From NCBI GenBank assembly GCA_029964075.1, contig CM057142.1, positions 38,876,392 to 38,940,391 of the forward strand: a DNA stretch of 64,000 nucleotides, in the 5' to 3' direction. Made by a program: the position numbers and the translations under genes. The DNA comes from Patiria pectinifera (taxonomy: Eukaryota > Echinodermata > Asteroidea > Valvatida > Asterinidae). The number at the start of each line of letters is the position of its first letter. Within the stretch, counting starts at the first letter, position 1. The notes below the pieces were generated by a model. It was not told the DNA's origin and did no database searches. It was given only the letters and a program-made list of their open reading frames with translations. Positions 1 through 11,980 of this stretch are shown here, one piece after another.

Positions 1-373
1 TCAACTGCCAGTCAGCGGGAGGGGGCACATTTATGGCCGCAAAAGGGGCACTTGGGAAAATCAGGGGCCCCCCAGCCCCCCCCCCCCCCGGTTCCGCCGC
101 CCCTGCTGCCAGTCCTCGGTGCTAGAACTTATTCTCTAAAGCCCTGGACATCGTGAATATGCATAATGCAGAGAGCGCCCTTTTTTATATTGTCTGATCT
201 CGTTTGGGGGAAAAAATGTGCCCCGGGCTAGTTAACTGTCTTTTTTTTTTGTCTTTTTGTAATAGAGGGCGACAGTAACGACACTGCTTGCTGTATAGCG
301 CTACAAAGTTCACAGACTGACTTTGAAACAGAGGGGTACACCCAAGCAATTAAATTATATTCCCATGGACACC

Positions 374-810
374 AATGTTAAATCCCCATATTTCAAATTT
401 TTTTAAACACTCACAACTCTCACAGGTATTCAGGCTGCACAGAAAAATGATGATCAACATGTCATCTTTCCTTTTCTTTTAGTGGTGGGTTGACCATTGA
501 TTTTTCAAGAAATTTTCACCCAAAAAAGACGACCTCTAAAACGAGTGATGTTTCCCAAAGTGCGTGGAAAAGCAGCCATCTTGAAAAAAAAGTCTCCACA
601 ACGGTCTAAATATCGCCTCTTTCGGGCCCAATTCAGGCACCCAAAATGCTCCGAATTGGAAGCCCTAAGTCAGGGCCAGAGGTGCATTGCCATATTATCT
701 TCAATTCCCCAATTCCATGGCTCTCAGAACTCTCAAATATGGAAGAATTTGAGTGTATTACTTTTATTCCTGAGCTCAGCGGACGGAATTTTGGCCTATT
801 TTTTTTTTAT
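374..810 (+). repeat. Dispersed repeat, copy 1 (partner at 11981-12385)
   Basis: This segment matches 11981-12385 in the same orientation over about 400 bp. Shared blocks include aaatccccata, caggctgcacagaaaaatga and ggtgggttgacca. The copies differ by many substitutions and small indels, so they are old. No terminal repeat or coding signature was seen. It is probably a decayed transposon fragment. Confidence 0.6.
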
Positions 811-1156
811 GGATTTCAGCATTCACAGGCGAATAATTAGGCTTGGAAAACACTAAATGTTCACCTTAATTTATTTACACAAATGGAACTGCGCTGAGGA
901 CAAAGCCATTATGCTCGTGGTGGATATAGTTATACACTGTGCAAGAATTTATGCAGATAGTAAGTCATTTTCAATTAATTGGGAAATTATGCATATTTTT
1001 TTACCCCATCACGCAAGTCTGGCTTTACAAAACGAAGAAAAGTGATTCTATTTGTACAGCTACAGCTATAGCTTTGAATAAAGGACGTACCCAAGCCTCT
1101 TTTTTTTCCAATTTAAACGAAAAATACTGAACATATAAAAAATGATCGGGAAACAA

Positions 1157-1436
1157 ACAGTGGCGCACGGGGAGGGGGCTTAAGCCCCCCCCCCCCAGCC
1201 AAGAGGTTGTCAATTTTTATCAATTATTTTTTTTGGGGGGGGGGTAATATTTTTTGTCCGACAATTTGACCTAGGTGATAAGTTTGTGGCCACTATTCGA
1301 GTAGTATAATAGGGGTGTAAGTGGCACCACCAACGTCAAAATAGTCCGTCCCCGAAGAAAAGCCTCGAAGTTTTTTCTGCGGCCAATTTTGGGCAACATT
1401 TTTTTGAGCCCCCGACAAATCCTGGGTGCGCCAGTG
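1157..1436. mobile_element. Inverted-repeat (MITE-like) element with poly-G/C flanks
   Basis: The left end carries agtggcgcac followed by G-rich sequence. The right end carries gtgcgccagt preceded by C-rich sequence, so the ends are inverted copies. Elements of the same look occur at 7183-7508 and 24209-24516. The interior has long G and C runs and no open frame of note. Confidence 0.45.
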
Positions 1437-2256
1437 GAAACAATCCCTGAAAGTTGAATGAAGATATGGTCACATCTTTCAAACGGGAGATATTGATTTT
1501 CAGATATCTCGCCATCTGTGTCTCTATTCCTACCTCATGGTCATACGCACTGACGCGTCAGCGCATGTTATTTCATTCAAAAAATATTACGTAACCTTTA
1601 GAAATCGGCCATTGCAAATGGCTGGTAAGGTACCTTTCTGAACCACTCATGCATGTTTAGGCTGGGCGGAATTCTGCCCTCCGCTCGCATGTTACGTATG
1701 GCAGTCCTGTACGGAGATCGAAAACGTATGGACGTTCCCATCCCACGCTGTGCTGATGCAGGTAGGTAGACCCGAACACTATGATCTGGACCCAAATTGG
1801 AAATTAAGAATGTTGCAACCTGACGCTGCTTTTTTCTTCATATATCATCTCAATGGAGGTCAGTCGTTGCAAAAATGATAGTAAGACATGAACCTGGGAC
1901 TAAGAAACAGTTTTAATGTTGTTTACTTCAAAATTGTCTTGACTCTCTATAGACTTTGTGTACAACCACTGAAGTAGCGTCAGGTTGCAACATTCTTTCC
2001 CAAAATGGAAGAAAATATTAAAAGATGTGTAGCAATTATCAAGTCAAGTGCAAATGAGATATATTATAGGCTGGTATGTTGGACATAAATATAATATAAT
2101 GATGAACGTATCGTGTGAATCCATTGTCGGCACCATTTTGAAGAAACGCACTAGGAAAGAGGTAAACAATTTTGTTTTCTGCCGGTGTATTATGAAAAAG
2201 TCGTGTAGTTATATTGATTGATTTCCTTTTTTTCAGTTTCACGTGTTCACAGTTTG

Positions 2257-4634
2257 ATGAACAAGGTTACCATGGCAAAAGTTCGTGGAAAACTTGTAAC
2301 TATTTGGAGCATCACCTGCTTCATTTGCCTTCTTGTTACTGGTGAGTATTGGACAGTGTGGTCATTCTATAAATTTGGGGTCCATTGTGTGACATTTGTC
2401 CCGTCCCTGTTACCTTGGTACTTTGTAATTTGCCATTCAAGCATCATTAACAGTGACTTCAAATGATTGTTTATTTGTTGGGTAGGTAGTTTGCTATTCA
2501 TATTCACTCTTGGAGGATGACTGCATTAAGGAGTGCATCAGAATTATAAAATCATAGATGTCAGATGTAACAGGGACGGGGAAAAAAGTGGACCCCAAAT
2601 TTATAGAATGACCAGCCTCGCCCTTCCTCATTGGAGTTGCATTACAACGTCGATCGTCGGTCAAAGTAAGACCGCAACCTTCCAATTAGCTTGCGACGCC
2701 CGCGGGACGGGCCCAGTCATGCACTCGGTGTTATGTTCGCGACAGCTTTGGGGTATGTCTGAATGCAATGTAAATTTTTATTCCCCGGAAAAATACCCGC
2801 CATGCTTGTCATTTTTCCTAATTATTGTAATTAAGATAGGAAAGTTGTCCGTACTAGGCCACCACTCACCTGCCGCCAAAACACATCTTTTTTTCACCTT
2901 AACTTGTGATTTCACCCAAGACGAATCCATGGACCTCCGGCAATGCCAATAATTTTTATGAAAAAGTGTGTTTTTAGAGCACATTTTGGATGCACACGTC
3001 GTGCAGAACTAACTTTGGAGGCAGCTAACCCTATAGTGATTATACACATGACACCACAACGCAAGAACCGGCCGATGATAGTGCAATACGTCATTATGAA
3101 TATTTAATTTCTCATGAATATTTAGTTTATTCAATATTCATTAGTCTTATTTCGATGGATACCTTAAATACGTCTGAAGATTGCAACAAGCGATCGTTTC
3201 AAACGAGAGTCCGAAGTCGAATCTCGATGAAGTAAATGACTGATTCAGAAATAGGAATAAAGGAAAGCAGAGGGTGAGAGTAGAGGAGGGAAAAGTGGAG
3301 GAAATAACCATAAAGGATGCAACTATTATGCACTTGAAAATCAATTTAAAAAGTTGAGTCCTTGTACGGGAAACTTTCCTTAAGATCAATCAAGCCTTGC
3401 CTTTATATAATTTCAATGCCAGACATAAATAGGTGTTGCAAAGTAAAAAAAGTATCTGTAATTGTTTTCGTCCACTATGACGTTGTCTCGAGTATGCACT
3501 CTCTCGAGGGAGGAGAGTTAGTCAGCTTTAAATCCTGCCCATTGTGTAAACCAGATGCAAGAAAAGACTTCCAGTGAATAGCCATTTCGATTCAATTTAA
3601 TGGAATTGTGTGCGCTTTGCGTTCCTTGACTTACCCAGTTGCCCTTTCTTGTTCATGGTTTGCAGTTTTACGATTTATGAGGGGGGGGGGAATCAGAGTT
3701 TAATTGCTGCAATTTCTCTCAAACTAATGGAAAAAAACATGAGGTGATAATGCATTTTACTATTTCAGCTCGCCAGTTGTCCATTTCAATGGTAACTGTC
3801 AAGACATCCACACGTTCGACACAGACTGTGCCTCCAACAGCTTTCCTGCCAACAGCTTTCCTGCCAACAATGAACGTGATTAACGCCGCCATACCAGGAC
3901 CACCCATCGTCGTACTGACTTCAACGAACGCAGGTTTCTTAAAACTCACCGAAAACCTGCTTGAAAGTATCAAGAGAACAACGTCCTCTGCAAACATAAC
4001 ATTGATCGCCGAAGACGAGCAGTCGTATAGTTACTTGGCCAATAGAAGTGAATTATATCCGGGCCTGAGAGTACAGATGACCGATACGGGACTCACTACT
4101 TCCAAGAAACTGTTGATTGGCACGAAGACGTACAACCAATTCATTAAGAAACGTGCACGGTACATATTGCAGTTCCTCCAGTCGGGTGTGGCAGTGCTCT
4201 TTTCCGATTCCGACACCTTTTGGGTGAAAGATCCCTTCAAAGATTTAGAGGGGGAGTTTGATTTTGCCGCACATAATGAGGAAAAACCTCCCAAACGACC
4301 CATATTTTGTGCCGGTTTCGCCTATTATCGGCCAACAGAGAACACACTTCGTCTGGTTAAGGAATGGGTGCAGTTGCTAGATACAACGGATCGGAATACC
4401 ATGGATCAAGTAGTTTTAAACCGCCTGATCAATAGAGAAATACAGAAAGAGGTCCCCGGTTTGAAAATCAAGACCTTGGATCCTAACCAATACCCTGATG
4501 GTAGATTGGATTATCGTATTCCTGGATGGAAAGAGCCTCGCTATGATGACATAACTGTAGTGCATTTAAGTTACATTCGTGGATATAACGCCAAAGTACA
4601 GAAATTCAGGGAACTTGGTTGGTGGTTGGTATAA
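2257..4634 (+). CDS. GT77-like nucleotide-diphospho-sugar transferase, type II membrane protein (two exons: 2257-2341, 3769-4634)
   Basis: Predicted Golgi glycosyltransferase of 316 residues. Exon 1 encodes a short basic N-terminus (KVRGK) and one hydrophobic signal-anchor (about residues 13-29). It ends at 2341 before gtgagt. Exon 2 starts at 3769 after tatttcag. The intron is phase 1 and restores an Ala codon. A Thr/Pro-rich stem follows, then the catalytic domain from about residue 55 (PPIVVLTSTNAGF). A DxD metal/nucleotide-sugar motif, DSD at residues 175-177, lies in the context LFSDSDTFWVKDP. This matches the Nucleotid_trans (PF03407)/GT77 fold, which includes plant xylosyltransferases; sugar and acceptor are unknown here. 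Two in-frame starts compete: 2257 (weak context) and 2272 (accATGG, strong), the latter giving 311 residues. A 15-base tandem duplication in the stem encodes TAFLP twice. Confidence 0.85.
2342..3768 (+). other. Intron of the glycosyltransferase gene
   Basis: Bounded by gtgagt at 2342 and tatttcag ending at 3768, phase 1. The interior has AT-rich sequence and short unrecognised open frames, the longest about 139 codons (2533-2952). None shows a domain or biased composition, and I see no exon in it. Confidence 0.75.
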
Positions 4635-4916
4635 ATAGATTTTGGGAATAGTTGGTTAATTAATGGTAATCATTAAAACTGTTTTTGGGTTTTTTTTTTG
4701 CTTTTCAAATTTTACTGCGGCAGCGGCGATTTCTTGGGGGGGGGGCTTCTTTGCGAAATTCAAAAGGGGGAAGCAGTGCTGGACGTCATCTTACCACCGA
4801 AATGCGTTGTATTGCAAACATGACTTGTGTAACGTACATTATTTTGCGCGTTTGACGCCCATTCTTGTTTTCGACAACCGGGCCCCGGACACGGGGTTTA
4901 CGCACATCTTGTGTGC

Positions 4917-4922
4917 AATAAA
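4917..4922 (+). terminator. Candidate polyadenylation signal AATAAA for the glycosyltransferase gene
   Basis: AATAAA lies about 280 nt after the stop codon, inside a run of overlapping AATAAA-like hexamers. It is followed within 25 nt by a GT-rich tract (ttgtgtgtt), as expected of a downstream element. Confidence 0.5.
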
Positions 4923-5313
4923 TAAAATAAAAAAAATTGTGTGTTCTGATATGTAACGTACGTGGGTGTGCGCATGGGGGGATTTCAATCGGTACCTACG
5001 GTTTGAAATTCCCCATGGGGGGGGGGGGGGTTGCCGCCCATTCTTGAATATAAGGTGTAAAATAGTATAATGATCTACAAGATTTCTTCGATTTGTAGGT
5101 GTAAAACTCGCTTCAATTTCTTGAGTTGTTTCTAAAAGTGAAGACATTTTTGTTGGCTGCAAGAGAGTAGCTAGGTATTCACCATGAGATAAATAAAGCA
5201 ACATAATCAACCTAAGTGGCATACTCGGCTCTTTCATAATGATGAATGTATCCTGATTGAGATGGCGTACTTGAACTATTATAATATTATAGACTTGAAT
5301 GTCTGTTGTTTTG

Positions 5314-5485
5314 TATACCACTCAGTCTCCGATAAAACTGTTGTCATGGTCACGTTCGTTACCATGATGTTCAGTGGTGATGTCCTTTCCTGACTGGGAA
5401 GTGTTAACTTAGCGAAATTTGTTTTGCTAATATACCAGTCTCCTTGACAACAGTATACAGTCTGATAAAACTGTTGTCTTGGATA
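5314..5485 (+). repeat. Pair of ~25-bp direct repeats upstream of the lectin gene
   Basis: A block reading agtct-(cc)-gataaaactgttgtc occurs near 5323-5346 and again near 5458-5480, and cagtctccttgacaacagta between them is partly inverted. The pair sits 90-260 bp upstream of the lectin start. It could be a small foldback remnant or paired regulatory sites. Confidence 0.4.
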
Positions 5486-5512
5486 CATCAGCTACGATTA
5501 GTGAAGCGTCAC

Positions 5513-5519
5513 TTATATA
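5513..5519 (+). promoter_or_regulatory. Candidate TATA box for the lectin gene
   Basis: The sequence ttatata lies about 55-60 nt upstream of the ATG at 5574. That would place transcription start near 5545 with a short 5' UTR. No initiator was verified. Confidence 0.35.
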
Positions 5520-5573
5520 CCGAGTTGGCTAATTTTTGTTGAGTCTGAGTTCTAGTTGCAAGGCACAACTGGC

Positions 5574-6311
5574 ATGGCGTGGTTTACACCGAGCTCTCCT
5601 TGCATACTCTTTTTGATCTCCGCAAGTTTACTACGTTCACAGGCCCTCCCCGCATCATGCCCGCCTGGCTGGCTCGAATGGCATCAGTCTTGTTATATCT
5701 TACTCCCTGACAAGATGAATTGGTTTGAGGCCTCGGAGGCTTGTAACCGGCCGGGAAGCAGCCTCGTTGTGCCCAATTCACGAGAGGAAAACCTCTTCAT
5801 CTGGAAGTCGATGGTGGAAGGCGTTGAAGGTCTGTGGATTGGCTGTACGGACGCGGCTCAAGAGGGTGTCTGGTTGTGTGGGGGTCAGGCTGCACAATAC
5901 ACCAACTGGGCTGTAGGTTTTCCAAGCGTCAATGACAAGATGAACTGTGCCCGTATAACAGTTTACAATGAAGGACGTTGGCGCCATGATGTACCATGCG
6001 ATATCACCAATAATCGCAAATCGGCAGCCTGTGAGATGCCGGTTTTTGCGGCACCAGCCTACCACACCTTCTCCGGTCCCGCCGGGCGTGTCCCCCAGCA
6101 ATGCCTCCTCCACCACGACATCAAAAATCTGACGGTGAAGGGCGTGCTTGCCTGTGGCTGGGCGTGCCGTGCCGCTCCTCGATGCCGCTCCTTTAATCTT
6201 TGGCAGGGCAGCAAGCGAGAAAAGACGTGTCAACTCAATGACGTCACTCGTCTTGGAGCTGATCGTATCGACTTCGCGGCTGTTAACGACTGTTACTACT
6301 TTGACTTGTAA
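5574..6311 (+). CDS. Secreted C-type lectin-like domain + PAN/apple domain protein, single exon
   Basis: Intronless frame of 245 residues. The ATG at 5574 is the first true ATG; a few in-frame non-ATG codons precede it. A hydrophobic signal peptide covers about residues 1-24 and ends near RSQALPAS. A C-type lectin-like domain follows (about 28-158): CPPGWLEWHQSCY, then WIGCTD, then GRWRHDVPC, with the usual conserved cysteines. The Ca-binding EPN/QPD motif is not visible, and the usual WND is replaced by W-R-H-D, so classical calcium-dependent sugar binding is doubtful. Residues about 165-245 look like a PAN/apple domain (QCLLHHDI, LACGWACRAAPRCRSFNLW, CQLNDV, NDCYYF). Likely an extracellular recognition or adhesion protein. 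It ends 20 nt before an AATAAA. Confidence 0.9.
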   Translation: MAWFTPSSPCILFLISASLLRSQALPASCPPGWLEWHQSCYILLPDKMNWFEASEACNRPGSSLVVPNSREENLFIWKSMVEGVEGLWIGCTDAAQEGVWLCGGQAAQYTNWAVGFPSVNDKMNCARITVYNEGRWRHDVPCDITNNRKSAACEMPVFAAPAYHTFSGPAGRVPQQCLLHHDIKNLTVKGVLACGWACRAAPRCRSFNLWQGSKREKTCQLNDVTRLGADRIDFAAVNDCYYFDL

Positions 6312-6331
6312 AACGTGAAGATTTTGATCTC

Positions 6332-6337
6332 AATAAA
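6332..6337 (+). terminator. Polyadenylation signal of the lectin gene
   Basis: A canonical AATAAA starts 20 nt after the stop codon of the lectin/PAN gene, which implies a very short 3' UTR. Confidence 0.7.
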
Positions 6338-7182
6338 CAGTCACCATCAACGTTCGGACCAGTACTGTATTATTTTTCTGATCAGAGACGATTAGGCTGA
6401 AGAATTTATGGCTAAATACCACGTTTTGCGTCAGCGACTTTGGCAATTACTTCAATTGTGTGTACAATAAGTTTGAACCTGATTTCGTTACTTCAGAAAG
6501 GGAAATATTAACATTGAACATTAAAATTGAACATTAACAAAATAACGCTGATGAAAACGTTAACTGCTACCGACCACTATTCGATATGATGTCAGCAGAA
6601 ATCCCCCTGGCCTGCCGTCTACTGGACAGAGAGAAAACAACATCCAGACAAAATGTTTGTGTTATTTTCTTCAGAAAAAAAAATAATTAAAAACATACAA
6701 CGCTTCAAGTCAGCTTTGTATAATAGCTTGTTTCCCTGCTATTTATTCTTAATTTTAAAGAAGAGATAGATCGTACTATAACTTTGTATATACTTGTATT
6801 CATAAAATTATATGCGATAAGACATGGGTCAGAGAATCCCTTAAAAATACACACCATCTTGAAAACATCTTGTTTTGTCTTCGGTTGCTTGAAATATAAT
6901 CATTATGTCGGTCACATGGGACGCCCTTTTACGTCCAATTTTCCTTATAACCCTACAACAGCCCTTTCATCTGTTCATAGTGTGAGTATCACCCGTTGTC
7001 TAACGGAGCCCTCTCTGTAACCAACGTCTGATACAGTCGACTCTCGTTAATTAATACCGAATTCTGCTTATAACAAACAAAAAGCCTTGGAAATTATGCA
7101 TATTATTAAACACAGGTCCAGCTGAGTTTGTATTAACGGAAGTCGACCGTATTGTGAGCAATGCCCATTATCATGCAGTGGC

Positions 7183-7508
7183 GTATCCAGCGGGGTGCAG
7201 GTTTTTTTTTTGACAATTATTTTTGTCAGTAATGATTTAAATAAATTTTTATAGAGTTTCTCTGACATCAATCCCGCAAAAGAAAACTCGCGCAACAACC
7301 ATTACAATGCGCCATGAAAAGTATGCATAATAATGGTCAGTTTTGAAGAGCGCCCCCATTTCTAAGATGGGTACCAGGCCCCCCCCCGGGTTTTTGATTT
7401 TCAGGGGGCCAAGTGTCGAGGGAACATAACATGTGTACATTTCGGTGCGGATCATGTGCGGTTGCCCCCCCCCCCCCCCCGACATCAAAAGCTGGATACG
7501 CTGCTGCC
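7183..7508. mobile_element. Inverted-repeat element with poly-G/C flanks
   Basis: The left end reads cagtggcgtatccagcgggg. The right end reads agctggatacgctgctg, its inverted counterpart. C-rich runs lie inside the ends. It resembles the elements at 1157-1436 and 24209-24516 in layout. The interior shows no transposase. Confidence 0.55.
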
Positions 7509-8431
7509 ATTATGCACCAGCCAATCAGAGTCGACTTTAGAAATTGTGAAGTTATTTCGATCAGCAATTTGGACTGAGCTGTTGATTGGTCAATAGGCTA
7601 ACATGTTTTTTTAATACACAAATTACTCTGGTCAATACGCAGTCTTGTTTTGCATCATTTATCGCCGAATCTGCTCGCTTTTCACAGACCCGTGCTGTGC
7701 AAGGGGATATTCCATATAGACTACCCTTTACAAGTCTGACGGCGAAGCTCTTTCTCCACAACGTGCACGTGAAGGAAACGCAGCCGTCTAGAGCTAATTT
7801 GGGTAGCATTGTCAATCACCGGCAGATCGAGAACAAAATGTTGGGGTGGGACTAAGGATTCGTCTCTTGGCAATGACAATAATGCGCATGCGTCAGTTGG
7901 TAACTCAATGGTTCTCGGACTTGACTTCCCTTTAACAAAAATCATCAAAAGCCATGAATAATGGGGGGGAAAGTGACTTTTATTTCATCGATCAGTTGGA
8001 CTTGATTTAATTACAAGTTAAGAAAAAAATATAACTTTTGGGATTTTTTAGATACCGGTAGCCTATAACTATGCCCTGAAATATCACAAATGGAGTAATT
8101 GGGAATATTTGCATCATAAATCTCTCCATTGTATGTACTTACTTGTATTCAAGTCCCACCCCATCTTCAGTGTATTTGTAGCTTGCCACGCAGTCGTCTA
8201 GTGGCGTCATTTACAGGCAACCACCCCGGATAGACCCGCTCGCGAGCCGGGGACATCGGGTCAGACACGAGTATCACGTGATGGCTAATTGAACCTTCTC
8301 GCTTTTTTACTTTTTACACGCGTGTAAGCAACTCGAACGCACCATTAATGCAATTATTTCAAATCACACGACCTTTTTTTTCAATCACGTGATATGTTTC
8401 ACACATGCGTATAAAGGTAAATAAATGTTAC

Positions 8432-8804
8432 TAAGGCCAAACAAAAAAAGTCTCCGGTTTCTGGTATGCGCGCGTCGCCGTAGCCATGCGCGTCGGCAAA
8501 ATGAAAAAGTTTTTTTTTCAATGAAAGATGATGTCTCAAAACCGCCAAACTCACTGGTTTGAATGGAATGCTGCTGCTGCACAATTTAACGTGTTTTTGG
8601 ATGGGGTTATGATCGAGAATAAGCTTTATGTGGCCTCTCTGGACTCCCATATATTTGCACTAAGTTTAGTCGGGCACCATTTTGCAGTCATCAGCCAACA
8701 TTTGAAGCAAAAAAATCAGGAAAAAAAAAAAAAGCCGCGTCGCCGCACCACTTTTTGGGCAAGCTCCATACCAGAAACCGGAGACTTTTTTTTTTTGGGC
8801 CTAA
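8432..8804. mobile_element. TAAGGCC-family MITE, copy 1
   Basis: The element begins taaggcc plus an A run and gtctccggtttctggtatg. It ends with the inverted block cataccagaaaccggagac plus a T run and ggcctaa. The interior contains a GCTGCTGCACAA block and a gccgcgtcgccgcaccac block, both shared with the copy at 26131-26508. It is about 370 bp, non-coding, and has TA-rich ends. A third, more diverged member lies at 27697-28065. Confidence 0.8.
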
Positions 8805-9971
8805 CCTGGGGCAAGTTCGCGCCACCATTAGTCAACCAATGGTTGGTTGGTCTCAAAGAGTGCGCAACTGCGCATGCGCTGTAACATTAAAGTGCAAACG
8901 ACTCTAGTCGAACCATTGTCTTCGCTCATGGAACCACGAACAGATTTAAAGGAAACGTCAACTGTATTAATATTCCCGGCTCACTTTCCACTGCCAATCA
9001 TGATATCAGCAGACCTTGATAGCGCCCTCTCTTGGCATGCCTCTCTTGAATGTCATTTTTCTCGCATATTGGTAAATAAAAGGGCGCCCCCATTTCGGAT
9101 CGCAGCAGATCGGGCGCCCCTATTTTGGCTTCACAAACATTGTAATAAACTATCCTTTTCGAATTTAAAGGTTTTTCGGGTGGAGTTGGGACTTGGAAAG
9201 ACTACTCAAAAACTCAGCAACTGCTGCCTTCGTTTTGTATAGGGAAAGTCTTCGAAGTGTTATTACTGCACTGACGCAGCCATAAGATCAAGGGGTAGCA
9301 CACCATGTGCTCCCAACTCAAATCTTGTGCTCTTGGTGCCCAGCTAAGAATAAAGAGAATACAATTCAGTATTTTGGAACTCGACCTGTATGACCCATGA
9401 ATGCCTTCTCACCGAAAATGAGGACCCGCACTATCCTGCAAGTATAGTTTTGTCACACTGGTGTCTCTTCCGCTTTTAACGAGGAAACTCGCAGCTCACA
9501 AAAATAAATTGCTCTAGCTTCGAAGGGGTTTAGACTCCATATTATCAGACTCTCTGATTTTCAATATGTTTGCATTTCAAGAAGTGGATCCCTGTCGAAA
9601 CACAATAGTGTATTTATCAAGCAGAGGCCTATATTCCTGTACGTCTTTTTTTCTACAAAATAAAACGGCAGCTTGTTTATGTTTTGCTTCATGTTATCCT
9701 GAGGAGGGAGAGAAGTATGCCGTTTATAGCGGCAATAGACGTCACACAAAATAATCATCACAGAAGCCTTTACGTGCGTCAGCACTACATTTTTATTTTC
9801 GTCCTTTCGACGTACAGCTTTCCAGTGGCTTTGGCCATGGCACTTCAAGCACAAAACGTAATTTTATTGAGACGAAGAGAAATCATCCAGGCCCGTAAAA
9901 CATGAACTGCATAATTGAGATTTGTCTGGCAACATTAATAAGTCCCCTCTATGCGCGCCACCATGGAAAGG

Positions 9972-10522
9972 TTTAAAGGGATCATGAAATGCAATTTTTC
10001 TTTTAAACACAATCCTTGTAACTATATGCACATTTTTAACCTTATTTTCAATTTTCATTTTATCACTTTAAGGGCATTTTGGTGCTTTTTTGCTAATGAA
10101 AATGTGCATATTCATGAGCAAAATTGTGATGTCATTTCAGGTAGAAACCTCAATGTTACAGCTATTTCAGCACCAAAAATTTCCAGCTGTAGTAAATGTT
10201 CTTTCTTTGGTGATTTGTTGTTGTTTCAGTACATGACAGTAGGCTTTTGAGCACAGTTTTCTCACAAATATTTTCAATGAGCAAAGTTTGAGTCCACAAT
10301 TTGAATAGAAAATCCCTAAACTGAACAAATGTCTTCCTGAAATGACATCACAGCAACAACGCCCTCACTTGTCGGGAAAATAATTTTAAATGTTAAAGAA
10401 GTGCACTTTTCAATAAGATTCACCAAAAAGGAATGCCAAGCAGTTTTCATACATTTAAAAGAATTAATAGAAAGTTGCACAGAAATTTATTCTCAAGTAA
10501 AATTCATGTCATGGCCCTTTAA
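9972..10522. mobile_element. 551-bp TTAAAGGG-ended MITE-like element
   Basis: The left end, tttaaagggatcatgaaatg, is mirrored at the right by catgtcatggccctttaa. The interior is AT-rich. The 99-codon frame here is incidental. Other elements in this window also start with TAAAGG (25265-25788), but the interiors differ. Confidence 0.55.
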
Positions 10523-11418
10523 GGTTCTGCTCAGTGTGTACGGGCCTGGATAATTATCTGCTAAAGTTTTGACAAAAACATTGAACGGTGACTGGTGGCA
10601 TAATAAAACCGCAGTGCTCAGCAGCAATAAATGAACTTTATTTTAGATGTCATTTTCCGTGCTAGATTTAACAAATATTCGTTCACCAACATTGTACCGC
10701 GTTAGGTCAATTTCTTGACACTGCACAGTATTTCTCATTATTATGTCTACAGCAACTTGGCCCGAACGCCCATTTCTAGTAAAACCCATCTTTATGACTC
10801 AGTCATACGGCGATGGCAAATTCGGGAGAGGGATCTAGAGATAAAATTAGAATAAGGGTTGGCCTTTCCATGCGATTCTCTTTGTGTGTAGGAAGGGACG
10901 GGTGGAGAGTATAGTTATAGGTCAATAATAATTGGAAAAACGTTGGAAAACTTTTACTTATTCCAAGGTTCCAAATACAGATCCGAAAATTGTCTCGACT
11001 TCGGTCTTCAAAAAAAAAAATCAGGTTTCTTCCGATTTCTTAACCTCCCGCCCTCAATTTTTTTAAAAGGTTACTGGGTTCCTAAATTTGATTGTAAATA
11101 TCACGTGAACGTCTCATTACCGTTTGGATGTTTAGCCCTTCTGTTTCTGCGCCAATGTACATTTTGTAAACCCCTTCACAGTCACTATGAAGACATCTTG
11201 TCAACCTGTTGCCCCATCCCGCTTGAATCAAATTTGCTCATCAATACATGGCCGATTAATGCACCACACTCATATAAATTATCTGATTGTTCAGATTTGT
11301 CTTTAATTGGTCAATGCGCATTACCAGCCATAAACATCAGTACATAGAAGCGCGTTAAATTATTAATCGGCCATCCATAAAATACAATGCGTCAGTGTAC
11401 TACGCAGCAAAAACTCCC

Positions 11419-11602
11419 TGGTCAAAATTGACCCAGAATCTGCGTCTATATCTGCACAACCTAACCCTTTTCTGGTCAAAATGATCTTTTTCCCGAGTCA
11501 AAAATGACATTTTCCTGCATCATTTTGACCTAGAAAAGCGTCGTTCTTTGACCCTGGAACGGACTGTGCAGATATAGACTCATATCGGGGTCAATTGAAC
11601 CG
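11419..11602. mobile_element. Foldback element (~184 bp)
   Basis: Paired blocks nest symmetrically: ggtcaaaattgaccc with ggggtcaattgaacc, gtctatatctgcaca with tgtgcagatatagac, and tctggtcaaaatgat with atcattttgacctaga. The result is one long imperfect hairpin, typical of a MITE. Confidence 0.65.
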
Positions 11603-11980
11603 GGGCCCGAGTGCACTGGAGTGGTTGGGATTTTGCGCCCAACTGGTTCAGCCAAGATCGTGGCCAGCCCAACAATTATTTTGCCAACTTTTCCACACGC
11701 ATGTGAAGGTACACGGTCGAGAAACTGGAAATTGTGCTAGTCCTCATCGCCCTATCAGGGGCGCTCGTGGCCTCTTAATTCTTTGAGAACTCAATGGACA
11801 GATTTGTTTTAATATAGTCTATGACCCCGATCAACTTTTCTGAGCTCCCATTTGACAACCCGGGTCAACACTTCTGAGTGCGCACATGACGCAAGTGACC
11901 TACCATCAATATTTTGCGAATCTGTGTTTCTTTCACAAGCATTTGTGAAAAGTGCAACCAAGTAATACATTCCCTTAGAC

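Larger units (their letters stand above)
1..2236. other. Repeat-rich non-coding stretch upstream of the glycosyltransferase gene
   Basis: No protein-coding exon is recognised here. It contains a dispersed repeat also found near 12 kb, a poly-G/C-flanked inverted-repeat element (about 1157-1436), several homopolymer runs, and AT-rich sequence. Short open frames have no domain signature. A pyrimidine tract ending in cag at 2236 could be the acceptor of a 5' UTR intron of the glycosyltransferase gene, so an untranslated first exon may lie in this stretch. Confidence 0.5.

Noticed and set aside
2533-2952. A 139-codon frame in the glycosyltransferase intron
   Set aside because: No motif, splice support or homology hint; chance frame.
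4839-5321. A 160-codon minus-strand frame between the glycosyltransferase and lectin genes
   Set aside because: Low-complexity composition crossing a poly-G run and the glycosyltransferase 3' UTR; no recognisable domain.
8528-8884. A 118-codon frame near 8.5-8.9 kb
   Set aside because: It lies inside and just past the TAAGGCC MITE, whose second copy at 26 kb does not keep the frame.
10943-11347. A 134-codon plus-strand frame in the spacer
   Set aside because: No signal peptide, domain or nearby promoter; flanked by MITE-like elements.
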